Shown: piece by piece, positions 1 to 6,082 of the stretch
Layout of the letters: each line of letters starts with the position of its first letter
Numbering within the stretch: the first letter of the stretch is position 1
DNA from: Legionellaceae bacterium
GTDB lineage: Bacteria; Pseudomonadota; Gammaproteobacteria; Legionellales; Legionellaceae
Direction of reading: 5' to 3'
Assembly (NCBI GenBank): GCA_947470005.1
Contig: CANISA010000087.1
Span: 1 to 6,777, forward strand
Length of the DNA stretch: 6,777 nucleotides
Position numbers and translations under genes: made by a program
The notes under the pieces: model-generated
The model's database searches: none
Told to the model about the DNA's origin: nothing
The model's input: the letters and a program-made list of their open reading frames with translations, nothing else

Positions 1-2541
1 ACTCCCCCACGCTTGCCCACCTTGGAGATAATTGAGCACGTGTTGAAAGCCTGCGTTCATGACCCAAATGCCAACGTAACTGAGTGCTATCCCCGTAACG
101 TACCCCACAATCATCATGGCGGGCCGTAAGAAGACATTCAGCAAGATCATCAGTCCTTGCTCGCTTTTCCCCAAGGCATCATGCCCTTCCGGGTGTGCCA
201 CCCCAAGGGCCACAATGGGAGCCGCCACCATGGCCTCAATCACTGATATCAGCCACGCAATGGCTCCAAATGTAAACAGCATGTACGGTAAAAAGGGAAT
301 ATAATAGGCCGTGACAAAGGCAATCCCCAACATCACGCCTAACCACGCTAAGATCAAGGGAAAAAAGACCGTGAGCAATGCGTACGTTGTCGGGTACCAT
401 GAGCCTATGATCGCAGTTATCCCCAAGGTCAGCCACATCGACATCGCAAAATCGATGTAGCTCATCCCCATCGCGGCGAGCGCCACGATGGGGTTGACTC
501 CAGGCACAGAGATAGCCGTCATCCCTCCTATAAAAAGACTCACTACTCCTGTCACAGGAATAATGACAATAATCATGAGCAAGCTCTCCACAAAGGCAAA
601 GACATATTTTAGAAATGTATTCAGGAATGTGATCATTAGATTCACGAACGTATACATGATCGGGTCAAGACAAAGCATCTTAATCGTACAGTGTGATTTC
701 TGATGCGGTATAGAACCATTGATCGATACACTCGAAGGAATATTCAGCTTCGGGCCCTGGATCCCGGTAAGCCCCGGTTGATCAGGGAGATCGATGATCA
801 TCCCATTGGTCACAAACCCATAGGCCGTTGTCGCCCCCGTACCAGTTATCGTCGTATAGCTCGAGCTACCCATCTTGGGTTGTTCGACCTCCGCTTGAGC
901 TGACCCATTAATCAAATAAACCACTTGAGTCGCTGGTGTCGCATTTTTATTAAAATAAACACACAGGTTTCCATACGTTGTAGAACATGTCCCCTCGTTA
1001 CCAAAGGGATCGGTGATATTGCTTAGCGTAAAGGTACTCTGATCGAGACCTGAGCCGGTATCCGTTGTGGTCGCGCTCGTCGCACTACCATTCAGTTGGA
1101 CTAAGTCATAAAAATAACTACCCGCCATGATCCAACCCGATTCATTCGCATCTTGAATAAACGAGCGCGCATCATTGGCTTTACTGCTATTTGCGGTATC
1201 CGCCATCAGCTTTAAGGTAGGCGCCATAACGGCATTGTAATCAGCAATCGCATTCTGAAATTCGGCACCCTGAAACAAAACGCTCGCCGTAGTGCTCAGA
1301 TCGGCGCCCCAATCAGGGCACGCATCCGATGAGCTTTGACACACGGTAAAGCCTGATGTATACGGCACACCAAACTGCTCTTGTGCAACGGTTGAAGCAT
1401 TCGTGCTGGTGTCACCACTTGTCACAGTAAGTTGCGGATCATTCATGACCATGCTCTTGCTCGTTGATGACAACGTCAGGTACATCTGAGTGACCGCCAT
1501 GGCTCGGGTCAACCGAACCACATCCAAATCACTGGACGAGAGCGTGCTGACACCCGTCGAGGTTTCCTTGCTCAACTCCGCACCCGTTGCCGCATCCGTC
1601 TTAACGGTTGTAGTATTCCCTGCGGCATCCGTCGTGACGGTCGTGGTTACCCCTCCGTCTGTACTCGTCGAACTGACTGTTGTCGCAACGGGATTCCATT
1701 TAATGGTGCCACAGATCCCATTCAGCGCGGAATAAACAGAGCTGGCATCAAAATTAGGCATGTTCACCTGGTAGGGCGACGTCTGGTAGGGCGCCCCTCC
1801 GCTATCTGCTGCATTTTGTACGGCTAAGGGATCCACTGACGTTAGAAAATCAGGAACAGCGTTGTCACAAAAGCCCTGCATCGTTACCGAGGGCGTGCCC
1901 GAGCAAGGGCCACTGCTGGGGTTGGCATCTAATTGCTCGAGATAACTCGTACGTTTAGTCTCCAGCTGGTTCTGTAAGCCAATCATGCAAACTTGACCAT
2001 AGAGCATCGTGGACGCGCCGGTAGCCACAGTACTTCCACCCCCGAGAAGGGACGCCGCCGGGTTCATGTTGGCATGAATAATGACCCCCCCCCGATTCAG
2101 GTAATCCAACGCGGCGCCCCAGACTTTATCCGCAACGCCCACGCCTTGAACGACAATCCACATCACAGATATTTGCATGACACAATACCCAGATGCTTTT
2201 GGAATGAGCAGCGCCAGTCCGATGGTTGTCCGTACGGGAACCCAAATAGAAGACCATTTGTGGCCCAACATTTCTCCCTCATGCGCGGTATTCAGCGTAG
2301 AAACGAGGATGATGTACATGACGACGATGCCACCCAACGCAAGAACGGCGGAGTTAAACACCCCCATCAAGACACCAAACATTTGACTGCCCGTGCCATT
2401 CAACACGCCATCGACAACACCAAAGATATTACCTAAAAAAACAACGGAATAATCACTCGCCGGTGGCGTAAAGCTGATGGTATCAGCCATCGCAAGCATC
2501 GGAAACAGTGTGAGGAAGAACAGTACCCATCGGTTTGTCAT
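1..2541 (-). CDS. dotA: DotA, Dot/Icm type IVB secretion inner-membrane protein (3' end outside window)
   Basis: Large polytopic inner-membrane protein of the DotA/TraY family, needed for Dot/Icm effector export. The frame is open without interruption from ATG 2541 to base 1 (847 codons); L. pneumophila DotA is about 1,050 residues, so roughly 200 are missing. Residues 1-19 are a leader ending in AMA. A hydrophobic segment at 68-84 leads into the hallmark stretch LVSTLNTAHEGEMLGHKWSS and WVPVRTTIGLALLIPKASGY (about 80-119), then a second hydrophobic segment at 120-142. Residues about 150-627 form a Ser/Thr/Asn-rich domain, expected to be periplasmic from the known DotA topology. Hydrophobic segments follow at about 630-675, 715-780 and 808-828, with the family-like motif HPEGHDALGKSEQG near 784-797. 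The start is supported by GGGAGG six bases upstream. ATG overlaps the icmV stop (ATGA), so translation is probably coupled. A nine-G run at codons 150-153 and a coding repeat at 299-320 are listed separately. Confidence 0.96.
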   Translation of the reverse strand, partial: MTNRWVLFFLTLFPMLAMADTISFTPPASDYSVVFLGNIFGVVDGVLNGTGSQMFGVLMGVFNSAVLALGGIVVMYIILVSTLNTAHEGEMLGHKWSSIWVPVRTTIGLALLIPKASGYCVMQISVMWIVVQGVGVADKVWGAALDYLNRGGVIIHANMNPAASLLGGGSTVATGASTMLYGQVCMIGLQNQLETKRTSYLEQLDANPSSGPCSGTPSVTMQGFCDNAVPDFLTSVDPLAVQNAADSGGAPYQTSPYQVNMPNFDASSVYSALNGICGTIKWNPVATTVSSTSTDGGVTTTVTTDAAGNTTTVKTDAATGAELSKETSTGVSTLSSSDLDVVRLTRAMAVTQMYLTLSSTSKSMVMNDPQLTVTSGDTSTNASTVAQEQFGVPYTSGFTVCQSSSDACPDWGADLSTTASVLFQGAEFQNAIADYNAVMAPTLKLMADTANSSKANDARSFIQDANESGWIMAGSYFYDLVQLNGSATSATTTDTGSGLDQSTFTLSNITDPFGNEGTCSTTYGNLCVYFNKNATPATQVVYLINGSAQAEVEQPKMGSSSYTTITGTGATTAYGFVTNGMIIDLPDQPGLTGIQGPKLNIPSSVSINGSIPHQKSHCTIKMLCLDPIMYTFVNLMITFLNTFLKYVFAFVESLLMIIVIIPVTGVVSLFIGGMTAISVPGVNPIVALAAMGMSYIDFAMSMWLTLGITAIIGSWYPTTYALLTVFFPLILAWLGVMLGIAFVTAYYIPFLPYMLFTFGAIAWLISVIEAMVAAPIVALGVAHPEGHDALGKSEQGLMILLNVFLRPAMMIVGYVTGIALSYVGIWVMNAGFQHVLNYLQGGQAWGS
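1582..1647 (-). repeat. Two imperfect 33-nt tandem coding repeats in dotA
   Basis: Codons 299-309 read TTTVTTDAAGN and codons 310-320 read TTTVKTDAATG. The two units (1615-1647 and 1582-1614) match at 24 of 33 bases, with many differences at third positions, so the duplication is old or held by protein-level selection. They lie in the Thr-rich part of the predicted periplasmic domain of DotA. Confidence 0.8.
2085..2093 (-). repeat. G9 homopolymer inside dotA
   Basis: Nine consecutive C on the plus strand read as G9 in dotA, spanning codons 150-153 (Arg-Gly-Gly-Val in LNRGGV). The frame is intact with nine bases: both sides translate to DotA-like sequence. Runs this long are known slippage sites in bacteria and are also common sites of sequencing error. 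Confidence 0.95.
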
Positions 2542-2993
2542 CGCTTTCCTCCCAAGAGACCCTGCTTAAGCCACGTCCTTATCGTGCACCCTAATTTACC
2601 TTGTTTCAATTGGAAATACCAAAAGTGATAACGAAAAGCAAATGCCAAGGCAACAAGCATTATCGCCAACGTCAACATGCCCCCCTGCAAGGAACCGTAA
2701 ACAAGTTGGTAGATAGCATACATCAAGAATAAAAAAGCCATGCTACTCATCAATAAACTTAATCGAAACAAGGCTTTTATTTGCACGCGCATATCAGCAT
2801 CGGTCAAGTTAAGCCTCGCTTGTGCCGCTTTAAATGACTCCGTCACTTCTTTTGGTTGGGGAAGAAGCAGGGATTTAACCTCATTCAGAATAAAAAGAAA
2901 AAATGATTTGAGTCGATCCGCATCAGACCACAAGCGAACGTTGAACATTTTTTTCAATGAGGTCAATGCAGGTCGTTTGTCCTTGTTTTTCAT
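2538..2993 (-). CDS. icmV: IcmV, Dot/Icm inner-membrane component
   Basis: A 151-residue membrane protein recognised as IcmV from its sequence, its length (the same size class as the Legionella protein) and its position between icmW and dotA. The N-terminal half is soluble and basic (FNVRLWSDADRLKSF near 17-31, LNLTDAD near 61-67). Two hydrophobic segments follow at about 77-98 and 103-120, then the distinctive FRYHFWYFQLKQGKLGC (120-136) and a short basic tail. IcmV is required for Dot/Icm function, but its biochemical role is poorly defined. I chose ATG 2993. An in-frame GTG at 3035 would add 14 residues, but it lies within or next to the proposed promoter and makes the protein longer than its relatives. 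No strong ribosome site precedes ATG 2993; GGGTGA lies 11 bases upstream. The stop overlaps the dotA start by four bases, giving an icmV-dotA operon. Confidence 0.93.
   Translation of the reverse strand: MKNKDKRPALTSLKKMFNVRLWSDADRLKSFFLFILNEVKSLLLPQPKEVTESFKAAQARLNLTDADMRVQIKALFRLSLLMSSMAFLFLMYAIYQLVYGSLQGGMLTLAIMLVALAFAFRYHFWYFQLKQGKLGCTIRTWLKQGLLGGKR
2548..2553 (-). promoter_or_regulatory. dotA ribosome binding site
   Basis: GGGAGG on the minus strand, six bases before the dotA ATG and inside the last codons of icmV. It is the clearest Shine-Dalgarno sequence in the window and fixes the dotA start. With the ATGA overlap it fits reinitiation or coupled translation of dotA after icmV. Confidence 0.75.
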
Positions 2994-3012
2994 AATTTTT
3001 ACGTTCACCCAA

Positions 3013-3040
3013 TGGACTTTTATTTTTAATACCACATAAT
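3013..3040 (+). promoter_or_regulatory. Candidate icmW promoter
   Basis: TGGACT at 3013-3018 (4 of 6 matches to the -35 consensus), a 16-bp spacer, and CATAAT at 3035-3040 (5 of 6 to the -10 consensus). Transcription would start near 3047, leaving about 60 nt of leader before icmW. In such an AT-rich region hexamer matches arise easily, so this is only a candidate. Confidence 0.35.
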
Positions 3041-3045
3041 AGGTA

Positions 3046-3075
3046 ATAATAGATAGTGATCATGAAATTTATCCA
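3046..3075 (-). promoter_or_regulatory. Candidate icmV promoter
   Basis: On the minus strand TGGATA (3075 to 3070, 4 of 6 to the -35 consensus), an 18-bp spacer, and TATTAT (3051 to 3046, 5 of 6 to the -10 consensus). The start point would be near 3040, giving a leader of about 47 nt before ATG 2993. A second TATTAT at 3041 to 3036 has no good -35 partner. If both this promoter and the icmW candidate are used, they overlap and could interfere. Confidence 0.35.
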
Positions 3076-3085
3076 TCACTTGATC

Positions 3086-3101
3086 GTAAAAAAAGAGTAA
3101 A
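3086..3101 (+). promoter_or_regulatory. CpxR-like box
   Basis: GTAAA at 3086-3090 and GTAAA at 3097-3101 in direct repeat, with six bases between. This fits the CpxR consensus of two GTAAA half-sites 4-8 bp apart described in E. coli. CpxR is reported to control icmV-dotA and icmW expression in L. pneumophila, which makes the match more credible. The box lies just before the icmW ATG and about 93-108 bp upstream of the icmV ATG. That position suits activation of icmV, but at icmW it would be downstream of the candidate promoter. Confidence 0.4.
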
Positions 3102-3107
3102 CCTATT

Positions 3108-3566
3108 ATGCCTGACCTCAGTCACGATGCTTGCGCGCAGTACTGGTATGAATATGCAGACCCGATGATCTATCGGGTTGTCACCTTTATGGAAAGTGTG
3201 GAAGATTGGACCGGTGATGGTGATCCCGCGTTTGAGGCGGCCGTAGACCAACTCGGAAAAGAGCTAGACGACATCGCCTCGATTGACCTCAATAAGCTTG
3301 CTGAAGCAGACAACTTCATCCGTTTGGTGGCTCACATTAAAACCGGGCGCGGGCTTCGTTTGCTGCAAGCGCTCGATACCGTGCACCCAGGCAGTGCCTC
3401 TAAAATTTTAATACACGCGGAAGAAAGCAGCGCAAGCAGCCAAGATCCTGCCGGTTTTTTTCTGAAACGTAACATTATTTTTGAGCGGTTACGCCTCTTG
3501 TCCCGTACTTTTTCAGAAAGTCGACTCAAACTAGTTTCACGTGCACTCGAAGGGGATGACCAATGA
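3108..3566 (+). CDS. icmW: IcmW, Dot/Icm effector adaptor
   Basis: A 152-residue soluble acidic protein, one of the most conserved Icm proteins. In Legionella IcmW pairs with IcmS; the complex binds effectors and docks on the DotL coupling-protein complex at the inner membrane. Matching segments run the whole length: MPDLSH at the start, DPMIYRVVTFMESVEDW (19-35), KELDDI near 51-56, TGRGLRLLQALDTVHPGSAS (about 78-97), LIHAEE, then DPAGFFLKRNIIFERLRLLS and the end RALEGDDQ. Length is within a residue or so of the Legionella protein. There is no signal peptide or membrane segment. The ATG is the first in frame; its ribosome site is weak (AAAGAG about ten bases upstream), and the ATG lies in one arm of an inverted repeat. 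The stop overlaps the icmX start by ATGA. Confidence 0.97.
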   Translation: MPDLSHDACAQYWYEYADPMIYRVVTFMESVEDWTGDGDPAFEAAVDQLGKELDDIASIDLNKLAEADNFIRLVAHIKTGRGLRLLQALDTVHPGSASKILIHAEESSASSQDPAGFFLKRNIIFERLRLLSRTFSESRLKLVSRALEGDDQ

Positions 3567-4876
3567 AAAAAAACCACCCGATAACACTCGGCTTGCTCTT
3601 GCTTTTTCTGCCCGTTATAGCCTCAGCAGATGATGCAACCGACACCGATGCCTTACTCACCGCCCTAGGTGCCTACCTGGGGTATGACCTCGCCTCAACA
3701 GACGACCCAGCCTTGAAAAGCCCCGTCGCGACCTTGCTGGATGCCGCCGGGGCTGCATTAGCGCAGCAATCTGCCGTGGTCACAGAGCTCGGAGCCATTC
3801 CCGTGAACGCTGCCAGTGAGGCTGCTTCGCAGTTTGTTCCGTCAGGATCAACGTATGCCCCCATCAACAGCATGAGCAATTACACCTTTTCGGGGCAATC
3901 CGGCACCCCCGCCTACAACACCGTATCCAGTTCAGGCGACGGGGCCGTCACTGTAACCAACTTGATCGATCAGTCCGACTACCAAAAGGACCCGATCAGC
4001 CAAGCCGTGTTAAATATCCTCGGAACGCCTAACTATACTTCCTGCATGGACAACGCCGACCCCGCCGCTTGGCTACCGGATTGCATGTACAAATTATACA
4101 ACACCCAGGTCACCAATAACGTCATTGGCACCCCCCTCGGCAATACCGGCGACACGGCTTTTTTTACGTTCGCCAGCAACGCAGCCCTTATTCCCCAACT
4201 CAACAGCAACACGCTCATCGCCCCCCTGCTTTACAACACATCCGCTGCCGAACCGTCGACAGGGAGCACTCCGCCGCCGCCCGCTAATGGGCTCGCCTCA
4301 ACAAACCAAATGCAAGACGCAGCTAATTTTATTCGTTACGCAAGCTACATGGTCACTCCCGTCCCTCTCCCTTTACAGAAAGAGTATGCCAACGCATTAA
4401 CAATGATGAATGATAGCACCGTATCCGCCACCAACCGAAGTGATGCACAGGCCTCCATCACGTCCTATCTAACGAGCCTCCGAGTCTACGCCGCCCAAGT
4501 ATCTGTCCCCATCAGTAACCTCTACGCTATCTTATCCAAACGCATGCCTCAGCAAAACGACAGCAATACCGCAACCCAAACAAGTCAAGCCCTGAGCGAA
4601 TTCCAAATGGCCACCCGCCGTTTGGCCAACCCTGTGGATAAAAGCAATCAATGGATTGATCAAATCAATGCCGCCTCTTCAGGGACCGTTCAAAAAGAAA
4701 TTGCCATTTTACTCGCGGAAATTAACTACCAGCTCTACTTAACGCGCCAACAAGAAGAGCGGCAATTGTTGACGACGTCTATTATGCTCCTACAGGCCGC
4801 CTACCAGCATCCGCCTTCGTTTGACACTTCGGCTGTCACAAACGCCGCTACGCCAGACGCCCCAACAACGCAGTGA
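3563..4876 (+). CDS. icmX: IcmX, Dot/Icm periplasmic/exported protein
   Basis: A 437-residue protein recognised as IcmX from its position after icmW and its overall make-up; the Legionella protein is slightly longer (about 466). IcmX is periplasmic, with a form reported outside the cell, and is needed for Dot/Icm function. Residues 1-22 form a signal peptide: MKKNH, a Leu-rich core, and ASA before Asp-Asp. The mature protein is Ser/Thr/Asn/Ala-rich with only two cysteines, C161 and C174, in SCMDNADPAAWLPDC; a disulfide is likely. A proline run (TPPPP) near 236-240 separates an N-terminal part from a more helical C-terminal part, with long amphipathic stretches at about 255-350 and 370-415. 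AGGGG seven bases before the ATG supports the start, and ATGA overlap with icmW indicates one operon. The last 29 bases overlap the opposing glycosyltransferase gene. Confidence 0.9.
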   Translation: MKKNHPITLGLLLLFLPVIASADDATDTDALLTALGAYLGYDLASTDDPALKSPVATLLDAAGAALAQQSAVVTELGAIPVNAASEAASQFVPSGSTYAPINSMSNYTFSGQSGTPAYNTVSSSGDGAVTVTNLIDQSDYQKDPISQAVLNILGTPNYTSCMDNADPAAWLPDCMYKLYNTQVTNNVIGTPLGNTGDTAFFTFASNAALIPQLNSNTLIAPLLYNTSAAEPSTGSTPPPPANGLASTNQMQDAANFIRYASYMVTPVPLPLQKEYANALTMMNDSTVSATNRSDAQASITSYLTSLRVYAAQVSVPISNLYAILSKRMPQQNDSNTATQTSQALSEFQMATRRLANPVDKSNQWIDQINAASSGTVQKEIAILLAEINYQLYLTRQQEERQLLTTSIMLLQAAYQHPPSFDTSAVTNAATPDAPTTQ

Positions 4877-5876
4877 TTTGAGCAATCACAGCCTCCACGC
4901 CGATAAGCTTCATGGCTGCATCGGCGCGGACTTGTGTGCCCCAAGGGCAGGTCTCAACCGTCTTGCCTAACAAGCGACTTAATGCTTCTGGGTATGCATC
5001 TATCGCTAAATCACGACAGGTATAAGGGCCTGAAATACCAACACCTGTCACCGCGTGCAACGCAATCACGGGCGTGCCAACCGCAACTGCCATGTGGGCC
5101 GGCCCCGTATCAGGACAGAGCACCAGTGCTGCCTCGCGGATCACGGCCAGCAATTGCTTGGGCTTGGTTTTCCCAATCAAATTAGTCACGGGCAAGACCG
5201 CCGCAATGGCATCGCCCAACGCCTTATCTTCAGGGCTTGGGCCCCCCGTTAAGACAACGGACATCAACCCCATGGTTTGCACCCATCGAATCACCTCGAT
5301 ATAGCGCTCAACAGGCCACGTACGCACAGCCTTACTCGCAGCGGGATTCAGCACCAACACCGGCCGCACACCATCAGGCATATGCGCACGTGCCCACGCC
5401 TCATCCAACGGTGACATCGGTAGATCCCAGCGCACGTCCGTTTGTTTGACACCAAGGACGTGTGCAAACTTCAAAAATCCATCCAGCGTATGATCGCGGC
5501 CTGGGCTGATGGTTTCATTCACAAACCACCCGTGTCCATCTTTAGCACGCGCGCGATCGTAGCCCACTTTACGCGACGCTTGGATGCAAGGGTACAATAG
5601 ATTGGCACGAAGGCTCGCTTGCGCTGCCAACAACACATCAAACGTTCTGGCGTGAAGCTGTTGTTTAAATCGCCAGTAATCCATCAATCCTTTAGGCTTT
5701 TGAATGACGATGAACTCAATGCCCTCCATGCCTGCAACCAGATCATAGGCTGGGCGAGAAATAACCCACGTTAATGCGGCATCCGGTAGGTAACGCTGTA
5801 ACGTCCTAACCAAGGGCACGAACATCAAGACATCACCTAACGCGGATAGCCGGACTAAACAAATTGATTTAATCAT
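4848..5876 (-). CDS. GT9 family glycosyltransferase, LPS heptosyltransferase-like
   Basis: A 342-residue GT-B fold enzyme of the WaaC/WaaF/WaaQ family, which move heptose from ADP-heptose onto the LPS inner core at the cytosolic face of the inner membrane. The N-terminus has the family opening SICLVRLSALGDVLM followed by VPLVRTLQRYLP. The middle has SRKVGYDRARAK and NETISPGRDHTLDGF. The C-terminal nucleotide-sugar half has VLNPAASKAVRTWPVERY, VVLTGGPSPEDKALG and the hallmark CPDTGPAHMAVAVGTPVIAL. Length fits the family. The specific acceptor cannot be told from sequence alone, so I give no symbol. I chose ATG 5876 because the family opening starts there and it overlaps the zinc-finger stop by eight bases; a GTG at 5918 would add 14 unlikely residues. 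The 3' end runs 29 bp into icmX from the opposite strand. Confidence 0.88.
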   Translation of the reverse strand: MIKSICLVRLSALGDVLMFVPLVRTLQRYLPDAALTWVISRPAYDLVAGMEGIEFIVIQKPKGLMDYWRFKQQLHARTFDVLLAAQASLRANLLYPCIQASRKVGYDRARAKDGHGWFVNETISPGRDHTLDGFLKFAHVLGVKQTDVRWDLPMSPLDEAWARAHMPDGVRPVLVLNPAASKAVRTWPVERYIEVIRWVQTMGLMSVVLTGGPSPEDKALGDAIAAVLPVTNLIGKTKPKQLLAVIREAALVLCPDTGPAHMAVAVGTPVIALHAVTGVGISGPYTCRDLAIDAYPEALSRLLGKTVETCPWGTQVRADAAMKLIGVEAVIAQITALLGRLA

Positions 5877-6063
5877 CTTGCAAGATAAAACACGTACCGC
5901 AGTAAGGGCATGTTTCACGCCCCGTCACATCCAGAGGCAAATACACTTTAGGGTGTGCGCTCCACAGCTCCATCGCATCCGTCGGGCAAGACAGGGGCAA
6001 TTCATGACGATGCACAAGGTATTCCTTCTCCGCACAGCCAAGCTTTTTTTTCATATCAAGCAT
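5869..6063 (-). CDS. CHCC zinc-finger domain protein (small, NDUFS6-like fold)
   Basis: A 64-residue protein of the short zf-CHCC family found in many proteobacteria and related to the zinc domain of mitochondrial complex I subunit NDUFS6. The zinc ligands can be read as Cys in LSCPTD, His in AHPKVYLPL, and the two Cys of CPYCGTCF; a further Cys in GTCF is not part of the usual set. The function of the bacterial stand-alone members is not established. I chose ATG 6063 because a ribosome site (GGAAGAGGA) precedes it by four bases and because it follows the miaA stop by 19 bases. In-frame starts further upstream (ATG 6102, alternative start 6123) would overlap miaA. The stop overlaps the glycosyltransferase ATG by eight bases, placing it mid-operon. 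Confidence 0.85.
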   Translation of the reverse strand: MLDMKKKLGCAEKEYLVHRHELPLSCPTDAMELWSAHPKVYLPLDVTGRETCPYCGTCFILQDD

Positions 6064-6067
6064 ACGA

Positions 6068-6076
6068 TCCTCTTCC
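6068..6076 (-). promoter_or_regulatory. Ribosome binding site deciding the zinc-finger gene start
   Basis: GGAAGAGGA on the minus strand lies in the 19-base gap after the miaA stop, four bases before ATG 6063. It favours this start over the longer in-frame alternatives that would run back into miaA. The rest of the gap shows no promoter or terminator. Confidence 0.6.
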
Positions 6077-6082
6077 GGTTTG

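Larger units (their letters stand above)
2994..3107. promoter_or_regulatory. Divergent icmV / icmW control region
   Basis: This 114-bp gap separates the two head-to-head operons icmV-dotA and icmW-icmX and is the only sizeable noncoding DNA in the window. It contains 30 G or C bases of 114, far below the flanking genes. No ORF of useful length lies in it. It holds candidate promoters for both directions, an inverted repeat with nested inner arms, and a GTAAA direct repeat, each listed separately. The divergent icmV-icmW arrangement is also found in Legionella. Confidence 0.8.
3035..3110. repeat. 10-bp inverted repeat enclosing the icmW leader and start codon
   Basis: CATAATAGGT (3035-3044) and ACCTATTATG (3101-3110) are perfect reverse complements. 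The right arm contains the icmW ATG as its last three bases. A second, nested pair lies inside: AGTGAT (3055-3060) and ATCACT (3075-3080), six perfect bases. If transcription begins upstream of 3035, the leader could pair and mask the icmW start. If it begins near 3047 (the candidate promoter), only the inner pair is in the RNA and the outer repeat would act at DNA level, if at all. Confidence 0.6.

Noticed and set aside
1490..1735. 81-codon plus-strand frame rich in Val and Thr
   Set aside because: It is the antisense of the Thr-rich repeat region of dotA, which explains its composition.
1993..2436. 147-codon open frame on the plus strand
   Set aside because: It lies wholly antisense to the most conserved part of dotA, has no ribosome site or recognisable product, and reads as low-complexity shadow sequence.
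2994..3035. 14-residue N-terminal extension of IcmV from GTG 3035
   Set aside because: It would make IcmV longer than its relatives and lies in the AT-rich control region; ATG 2993 gives the expected 151 residues.
2740..3039. 99-codon plus-strand frame opposite icmV
   Set aside because: icmV is recognisable over its whole length on the other strand, and this frame has no family resemblance.
3566..3573. A8 run after the icmX ATG, with similar A or T runs in icmV, icmW and the zinc-finger gene, considered as slippage switches
   Set aside because: Lysine-rich starts and Phe-Phe codons give such runs routinely; no sign of frame disturbance, and they are less slippage-prone than the G9 run in dotA.
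4873..4889. Small hairpin GTGATT-TGAGC-AATCAC across the icmX stop codon, considered as a terminator
   Set aside because: The stem is only six A/T-rich pairs and no T run follows on either strand; the sequence is also coding for the opposing gene.
5877..5918. 14-residue N-terminal extension of the glycosyltransferase from GTG 5918
   Set aside because: The GT9 family normally begins at the hydrophobic opening that follows ATG 5876, and the extension lies inside the zinc-finger gene.
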